Source of the DNA: Euptelea pleiosperma | Lineage: Eukaryota > Streptophyta > Magnoliopsida > Ranunculales > Eupteleaceae | Length of the DNA stretch: 64,000 nucleotides | NCBI GenBank assembly: GCA_035048495.1 | Contig: CM068553.1 | Span: forward strand, 19,097,190-19,161,189 | Reading direction: 5' to 3' | Part shown: positions 58,087 to 64,000 of the stretch, piece by piece | Layout of the letters: each line of letters begins with the position of its first letter | Numbering within the stretch: the stretch's first letter is position 1 | Made by a program: the position numbers and the translations under genes | Notes under the pieces: generated by a model | Told to the model about the DNA's origin: nothing | Seen by the model: the letters and a program-made list of their open reading frames with translations, nothing else | Database searches by the model: none

Positions 58087-58290
58087 CATTTATTAGCAAC
58101 CCAATGACCACATTTATAAGATCTAGTATACCAATCGTATTTTGATTTTTGAGTACCTATGCGCATTTATTAGCAACCTAACGCCATTGTATTTTTAACT
58201 ACCCACATTTATTCCCAATTTAATACCCAATGTATTTTAAGTACCCACATTTATTACCACATTATTAGCACATTTATTAGCAACCTAACC
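58087..58290. repeat. Promoter-proximal repeats (three CATTTATTAGCAACC copies)
   Basis: CATTTATTAGCAACCCAA, CATTTATTAGCAACCTAA and CATTTATTAGCAACCTAA occur at 58087, 58164 and 58270. Related ACCCACATTTATT words occur between them. All lie upstream of the UGT start and carry the TATA region. This looks like local duplication of promoter sequence. Confidence 0.75.
58111..58120 (-). promoter_or_regulatory. TATA box of the UGT79-type gene
   Basis: The minus strand reads CTTATAAATG, a good plant TATA box. It lies about 100 bp upstream of the preferred ATG (58014) and only about 25 bp upstream of the outer ATG (58089). This predicts a start near 58085 and a 5' leader of about 70 nt. Confidence 0.6.
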
Positions 58291-58339
58291 GACTGGAGAA
58301 AATGCCTACTGACCTTATAGATGTTTCTAGTTTGTACCA

Positions 58340-58730
58340 AGGTTTAAAGGAGGCCGTTTTAACACGGCTAAACAGACTGGGGGCGTTACCGTTTAAACGG
58401 ATTGAAACTGCCAGGGGGCAAAAAATAGAATTTAACAGTTTTTAACGGTTTTAACGATTTTAACGGATTTAAACGGAAAAAATAGCGCTGAAATTCAAAT
58501 TTTGAAATTTGAAAATTTAAAAGAAAAAGGGATTTAACGGAAATTAAACGGATTTAACGGCCTTTTTTCACAAAATTTTTCAGAATTAAACGGCTGTTTA
58601 AACAATTTTAACTGCCGTTAAAACAAAAAAAACGGTGGTTTTATTCAAAACTGATAAAACGTGTTTAAACGGTTTTAACAGAAACGGGCTTGGGGCGTTA
58701 CAGTTTAAACGGCCGTTTTTAAAACCATGG
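58340..58730. mobile_element. MITE family B copy 3
   Basis: It starts AGGTTTAAAGGAGGCCG and ends CGGTTTTTAAAACCATGG-like. TTTGTACCA precedes it (58331-58339) and follows it (58731-58739). Confidence 0.88.
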
Positions 58731-58739
58731 TTTGTACCA

Positions 58740-59149
58740 AGGTTTAAAGGAGGCCGTTTTAACGGTTAAACGGACTGGGGGTGTTATCGTTTAAACCACT
58801 TAAACGGCCGTTAAAACGGATTGAAACTGTCAGGGGCAAAAATGGAAAAAACGGAATTAAACGGATTTTAACGGGTTTAACGGAAAAAATGGAAAAAGTG
58901 GCACTGAAATTCAAATTTTGAAAATTTAAAAAAAAAGGAATTTAACGGATTTAAACGGATTTTAACAGAAATTAAATGGATTATAATGGAATTAAACGGT
59001 TTTAACGGCCGTTTTTTTCACAAAATTTTTCAAAATTAAACGGCTGTTTAAACGATTTTAACGGCCGTTTTTTTCAAAACCGATAAAACGGTTTTAACAG
59101 AAACGGGCTTGGGGTGTTACCGTTTAAACGTCCGTTTTTAAAACCATGG
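58740..59149. mobile_element. MITE family B copy 4, tandem with copy 3
   Basis: It has the same start and end as the previous copy and the same orientation. It is preceded by TTTGTACCA (58731-58739) and followed by TTTGTACCA (59150-59158). The pair thus has three target-duplication copies for two elements. The host sequence is a MITE family A fragment (58300-58339 continuing at 59159). Confidence 0.88.
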
Positions 59150-59234
59150 TTTGTACCACCTCTTTGTGGACCTACATACCAAAGATCAGCTTGATGGGTG
59201 ATTTAAAACAGTTATATTTTAGCATCTTAAAAAA

Positions 59235-59605
59235 GGGTCAGGTTCAAGGGACACAAAATTTCACACCAATTTTGCTGTACCCACATGGAAGATAAATCAA
59301 TGGTTGATTTTTGGTGAGGATGATCTCCTCACTGTATAGATCACCCCTACAAAAAATCAGCCCATTCTAAAAATTTTAACCCCATCAAATGTCAGTTTCA
59401 AGCTAAGGGTAAAAATTAAACGGTCCATAATTATTCAACTTGTAAATCAGGCTACGAATGTCAGAATGATTTGAATTTTTGTAAGGATGAATGTCAGAAT
59501 GATTTGAATTTTTGTGAGGATGATCTCCTCACCATCCTCACCAAAAGTCATCCTATTTCCCGTCAATTTTTTAGTGTGAAATTTTGTGTCGCCTGATCCT
59601 GACCC
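59235..59605. mobile_element. MITE family C, 371 bp
   Basis: Left TIR GGGTCAGGTTCAAGGGACAC and right TIR (reverse complement) GGGTCAGGATCAGGCGACAC both continue into ACAAAATTTCACAC. Flanks CTTAAAAAA and TTTAAAAAA differ at one of nine positions. An internal 33-bp tandem duplication begins GAATGTCAGAATGATTTG (59457 and 59490). Confidence 0.75.
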
Positions 59606-59772
59606 TTTAAAAAAAAATACTCAAATTCAATGGTTAAATTTTGGCTGTAGACAAACTTTTTTTTATTTTTGTTTCTTTATGTTTTTTTTCTTGTGTGTGT
59701 TTTCTCAACTTAACAAAGACGTTAGGTTGAGAAAACACGTGCTCAAAATTGAATTTGAGTTTGGTTGCAGCC

Positions 59773-60150
59773 CGAGTAAAACTTGTGTCACAAGATGTTG
59801 GGACGGGCCTGTCACACCACTCAATACGAGCCACCTGGCATACTATTATAGGACGATGACCGTATGGATGTTTGGCCAGTCCCTCGGTGGACTGGTACAC
59901 AACAAATTAGCCTGATTAGTGATTTCTAACTGATTCGATTGAAGTTATTTACATGGGTTGATTCTAACCGTAGGAATTTGAGCATTATTGAGTGTTATTT
60001 GGGTGCAAAAATCCAAAGGTTGTAAATCACTGATCAGGCTGATTTTTGGTTTGTAGGTTTAGCGAGAGACTGGCCAAACATCCATATGGTCAGCGCCCTC
60101 TTATCGAGTGCCACATGGCTCATATTGATTGCTTTGACCGGCTTCCGTTG
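59773..60150. mobile_element. MITE family D, right end decayed
   Basis: The left end GAGTAAAACTTGTGTCACAA is intact. Family words ATGTTTGGCCAGTCCCTCGG and the mirrored GAGACTGGCCAAACATCC are present. The right TIR is reduced to a poor match near 60140. Confidence 0.7.
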
Positions 60151-60289
60151 CAGCGCAACTCCTATAGGATCCGTACCACTCCAATGGGGAAGGTCGCCCA
60201 TTTTGCAACCTCGTGATTATTTTGTCGGGCAAGCACACACCAACCATCTTCTCTTCCAGTAACACTTTTTCAACGTTTTGTTTTTTTTT

Positions 60290-60675
60290 GGAAAAAGATG
60301 TAACGAGGTATGCTTGAAACTTTTTCAAATGCGGAAGCACCATTTTTGTTACTCACCACTATCATCTGGGCCCACTGACCGCATGGATGTTTATCCCATC
60401 CCTTGGTGGATATACATACCAAAAATCACCCTGATTGGTTAACCATAGATTTTAGAACTTTCTAAGGCGTTCTTATAGCCGTTGAATGCAACCATTGTTT
60501 TTACTATTAAAACCAACGGCTAAAAATCATTACTAGCTGATTTTTGGTAGGAATGTCTACGAAGGGATGGGCTAAACATCCATTCGGTCAGTGGGCCCAG
60601 ATGGCAGCAGGGACTACCAAAAATGCGGCTTCCACATTTGAAAAGATCACAGGTATACCTTGTTACATCACGACC
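60290..60675. mobile_element. MITE family A copy in a poly-T target
   Basis: It starts GGAAAAAGATGTAACGAGG and ends CCTTGTTACATCACGACC. It is flanked by nine T on the left and eight T on the right, so the target duplication is probably poly-T but cannot be proved. Confidence 0.78.
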
Positions 60676-60854
60676 TTTTTTTTATTTTTTGAAACCGTGG
60701 GTATCCGGTCCTCACTTTTTCACTTTACTCTTTTTTGAAATCATGGGTATACGGGCCTCTTAGAGCAACCGACTAATCCCAGCAGCGCGAGATCTACCCC
60801 TTGCACACATGCTAGAGTGTACTGGGGAGTTAATGTGGACTGAGCCACTTATTA
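60676..60854. other. Short unassigned spacer
   Basis: A GAAACCGTGGGTATCCGG-like phrase appears twice (60699 and 60734) as a local duplication. No gene is visible. Confidence 0.4.
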
Positions 60855-60863
60855 CCCTACTCC

Positions 60864-61259
60864 GAGTAAAACTTGTGTCACAAGATGTTGTGATCGAACA
60901 CGGTCACAGCACTCAATACGAGCCACATGGTATACTATTAGAGGACAATGACTGTATGGATGTTTGAGCAGTCCCTCGGTAGACTGGTACACAAAAAATC
61001 AGCTTGATTAGTGATTTCTAACTGATTCTATTGAAGTTATTTTCATGGGTTGATTTTAACGGTACGAATTTGAGCGTTATTTGGGTGCATAAATCCAAAG
61101 GTTTTAAATCACTAATCAGCCTAATTTTTGGTTTGGAGGTCCACAGAGGGACTGGTCAAACATCCATACAGTCAAAGACCTCTGATAGTGTGCCACGTGT
61201 CTCTTATTGAGTGCTGTGACCGTGTTCCATCACAACATCTTGTGACACAAGTTTTACTC
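60864..61259. mobile_element. MITE family D, complete copy with 9-bp TSD
   Basis: It starts GAGTAAAACTTGTGTCACAA and ends TTGTGACACAAGTTTTACTC. Arms extend about 80 bp through the AACACGGTCACAGCACTCAA region. The perfect duplication CCCTACTCC lies at 60855-60863 and 61260-61268. Confidence 0.92.
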
Positions 61260-61307
61260 CCCTACTCCTTCCAGTGGGGTGGCCCAAGGAGAGTTGCACT
61301 CAGAACC

Positions 61308-61712
61308 GAGTAAAACTTGTGTCACAAGATGTTGTGACGGAACACGGTCACAGCACTCAATACGAGCCACGTGGTATACTATTAGAGGACAATGACTGCA
61401 TGGATGTTTGCGCAGTCCCTCGGTGGACTGGTACATAAAAAATCAGCTTGATTAGTGATTTCTAACTGATTCTATTGAAGTTATTTTCATGGATTGATTT
61501 TAACGGTGGAAATTTGAACATTATTGAGCGTTATTTGGGTGCATAAATCCAAAGGTTTTAAATCACTAATCAGGCTGATTTTTGGTTTTAGATCAAGCGA
61601 GGGACTGGTCAAACATCTATACGGTCAAAGATCTCTGATAGTATACCACGTGGCTCATATTGAGTGCTGTGACCGTGTTCCATCACAACATCTTGTGACA
61701 CAGGTTTTACTC
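61308..61712. mobile_element. MITE family D, complete copy with 9-bp TSD
   Basis: It has the same termini as the copy at 60864, with one change in the right TIR (ACACAGG for ACACAAG). The perfect duplication CTCAGAACC lies at 61299-61307 and 61713-61721. The two copies are about 48 bp apart and closely similar. Confidence 0.92.
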
Positions 61713-61757
61713 CTCAGAACCTACTTCCGCCACCACCACTAAATAGGTTTCCGCAAA

Positions 61758-62125
61758 GGAAAAAGATGTAACAAGGTATGCCTGAAACTGTTCATTTGCG
61801 GAAGCGGCATTTTTGGTAGTCACCGCTGCCATCTGGGCCCACTGACCGCTTAGATGTTTATCCCACCCCTTGGTGGATATACATACCAAAAATCACCTTG
61901 ATTGGTAATCTATAACCATTAGATTTTAATACTTTTTAGCACCATTTAAGGCGTTCTTATAGCCGTTGAATACAACCATTTTTTGAGTACTGAAACCAAC
62001 GGCTACAAATCATTAAACAGGCGGAGTTTTTGTCTGAATGTCTATTAAATGGTGGGCTAAACATCCATGCGGTCAGTGGGCCCAGATGGCAGTGGTGACT
62101 ACCAAAAATGCCACTTCTGCAAAAA
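61758..62125. mobile_element. MITE family A, right TIR truncated
   Basis: It starts GGAAAAAGATGTAACAAGG and carries the GCGGAAGCGGCATTTTTGG arm. Its right arm stops at ACCAAAAATGCCACTTCTGC. It is very similar to 55308-55711. Confidence 0.8.
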
Positions 62126-62325
62126 CAATGCTTTTGTCCACTGCTTTGCTTCCGTGCTCACTAATACAAAAAAACAACAAAGATCTCGCTTAAAAACTTA
62201 TCGGCTACTGCTGTGAGGATGATCATAGGTTGTTGGTCTATTAGTACATGGCATATGGGAGCTTGGAAAAGCACCTTGTCAGACGTTAGTAGCCAAAATT
62301 ATATCTAAAGTTATGTGACTTTGCC
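62126..62325. other. No recognised feature
   Basis: Unique-looking sequence between MITE fragments. Nothing is supported. Confidence 0.4.
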
Positions 62326-62515
62326 ATGAATTTAACGGCCATTTTTTTTCCACAAAAATTTTCAGAATTTAACGGCTGTTAAAACGATTTTAACAGCGGT
62401 TAAAATGAATAAAAAAAAGGGCCATTAAATTCAAAGCGTCAAAACAGATTTTAACGATTTTACGGTAACTGGCTTGGGGCGTTACCCTTTAAATGGCTGT
62501 TTTTAAAACCATGAC
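62326..62515. mobile_element. MITE family B fragment
   Basis: It contains TTTAACGGCC, CTTGGGGCGTTACC and ends GTTTTTAAAACCATG, matching the right half of copies 3 and 4. Confidence 0.65.
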
Positions 62516-62537
62516 TTTGACCCTAACTAGTAAATTA

Positions 62538-62755
62538 GCGTATTATACATGTTTAATACACGATTTTTTTTTTTTAAGGAACATTTAATATTACCGTATA
62601 AAATAAAAAATTAGAAAAAATCATGAATTTTAAGATTATACGAATAAAACATGTATTATTTATGTTTAATACATGGATTGCGTGTTTTTTAAATAGAAAC
62701 ATGTTAAATGGCCGCATAAAATGAAAAAATAGATAAAATTCAAGCTTTTTAAGGC
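62538..62755. repeat. AT-rich tandem duplication, about 118-bp period
   Basis: ATGTTTAATACACGATTTTT with CGTATAAAATAAAAAATTAG (62549 onward) recurs as TATGTTTAATACATGGATTG with CGCATAAAATGAAAAAATAG (62661 onward), in the same order. Confidence 0.6.
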
Positions 62756-62869
62756 TAAACAAATATAAATTTCAACAATGACCGAATTTTTGACTAGATG
62801 TTTTTATCCCAAAACCGAATTAAACTCGAACTTTTCTCGTTTCAAATCTTTACCGAATTGCTAACTGGT

Positions 62870-63165
62870 ACGTTAAAAACTGTTAAAACCTGTTTTGACG
62901 TTTAGAAATTAACGGCCTTTTTTCGTTTTAACGGCTTTTAAAAAATTTTGTAAAAAAAGGGCCACTATTTCCGTTAAATTACATTTTTTTCGTTTTTCAA
63001 AATTTCTAATTTTAAAAATCAGCACTATTTTTCATTTTTTTTCCGTTGAATTCGTTAAATTTTTTTTTTTTTTTCATTTTTCCCCATCTGCTACAATCCG
63101 TTTTAACGGTAACGCCCCCAGTCTGTTATACCGTTAAAGCAGTCTCCTTTAAACCTTGGTTTGGC
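62870..63165. mobile_element. MITE family B fragment, right end intact
   Basis: Family B words (TTAACGGTAACGCCCCCAGT) are present and it ends CTCCTTTAAACCTTGG. The left end is unclear. It is followed by TTTGGCCAATCCCTAGGTGG, a family D target word. Confidence 0.6.
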
Positions 63166-63171
63166 CAATCC

Positions 63172-63612
63172 CTAGGTGGAGTAAAACTTCGGTCACAACG
63201 CACAATACGAGCCACGTGGCACACTCTTGGTGGATGCTGACCGTATGGATGTTTGGCCAATCACTAGGTGGACCTACAAATCAGAAATAAACCTGATCAG
63301 TAATTTCTAAGCGTTGGATTGAAGTTATTTTCATGGGTTGACTTTTACCGCATGAATTTTGAGCATTATTTGGGTGCAAAGATCCATAGGTTGTAAAAGG
63401 TAACTTACTTTACTTTTTTTATTTTTTTAGGAGAAAAAAGGAAATTACTCTTTTGCTCTCACCAAACCTGAGCAGGTTTACGAGAGGAGGAGAGGATGAG
63501 TTTATGGCTCGTGCGGATGCGACTTGCTACCGTTTGTAAGCCACGCGTCAAGCACCTTGCCTATAGTTTGGTAGATACCATACCACAGGTGGTCAGGCAA
63601 GTTTTACTCCTC
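63172..63612. mobile_element. MITE family D, diverged and interrupted
   Basis: The left end TGGAGTAAAACTTCGGTCAC is recognisable, as is the family core near 63300 and the end CAAGTTTTACTCC near 63611. The section 63395-63580 does not match other family D copies and may be an insertion. Confidence 0.6.
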
Positions 63613-64000
63613 TGCTACCCTTTGGTCCCTTCCCTTCCCTGCAGCGCCTTGTACAGCCTTTTATTTTCAATATAATTTACATTTAGCAAAAAAAAAAAAA
63701 AAAACTTAGTTTGATTGGTTTTCTATAGCCATAGATTTTAGCACTTTAATTTTTTACGATTGATTCTAGTCATTGGATTCAAGCATGTTTTTTGCAAATT
63801 TTTGGATAGTTAATCCAACGGTTAGAAATTATATCATCAAGCTTATTTTTGGTATGTATATCCACTAAGGGGTGGGCTCAACATCCATGCGGTTAGTGGG
63901 TCTGAAAAATTGAGCTATGTATGGCCACGGGAGCTCTCTACATGGACTGCATCCAAAGTCGTCTGCATCTTAATTTTTTCCCCAAATTTGCCTCTAAGTA
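63613..64000 (+). repeat. Second copy of LINE 3' tail plus MITE A block
   Basis: CTTTGGTCCCTTCCCTTCCC and CAGCGCCTTGTACAGCC, the A-rich tail (16 A here against an interrupted tail at 54255) and the following MITE A fragment repeat 54185-54574 in the same order. It continues past the window edge. Confidence 0.88.

Overview
This window is nuclear DNA of a flowering plant. The evidence is plant-type LTR retrotransposons (Tat-type Ty3/gypsy, SIRE-type Ty1/copia), a plant L1 LINE, an En/Spm (CACTA) transposase remnant, Mutator-like MITEs, and relics of plant genes with introns. The species cannot be named from this sequence. Nearly everything is mobile-element DNA. The only gene that looks intact is a single-exon UGT79-type glycosyltransferase on the minus strand at 56653-58014.

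Layout. Positions 1-28650 are dominated by fragments of one family of very long LTRs (about 2.8-3.1 kb). On the LTR sense strand they start TGATATTCGC and end in TTTCA. Ten fragments, A to J, lie mostly in alternating orientation with almost no internal element sequence. A decayed minus-strand Tat gag-pol (9.68-12.9 kb) and two exons of a raffinose-synthase-like gene (12991-13233) are wedged between them. The most unusual structure is an LTR-LTR palindrome centred at about 27.97 kb. At its centre is a 59-nt copy of tRNA-Asp that includes the non-encoded CCA tail. Positions 28.65-34.93 kb hold a SIRE-type copia derivative with gag and an accessory ORF but no pol. A solo LTR of the long-LTR family (34959-37788, target duplication GTTGT) sits inside a CACTA transposase gene that resumes at 37789.

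Positions 39.4-50.9 kb have lower repeat density. They contain two solo LTRs of a second gypsy family (40175-43751, duplication ATGCT; 46147-48949, duplication ATAAA). Between these lie fragments of a peroxisomal citrate synthase gene (+) and a MORN-repeat protein gene (-), plus an unidentified exon-like piece split by the first solo LTR. A 5'-truncated, frameshifted L1 LINE follows at 50.9-54.27 kb.

Positions 54.3-64 kb are a dense field of long-TIR MITEs in four families (called A-D here). Several copies have perfect 9-bp target duplications typical of Mutator-like elements, and two tandem copies share their duplication. The UGT79-like gene sits in this field with a TATA box and short promoter-proximal repeats. 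It probably adds a second sugar to a flavonoid or anthocyanin glycoside. No operon-like or multigene functional system is visible. The interest lies in retrotransposon replication by-products, captured or relic gene exons, and MITE nesting around one live gene.
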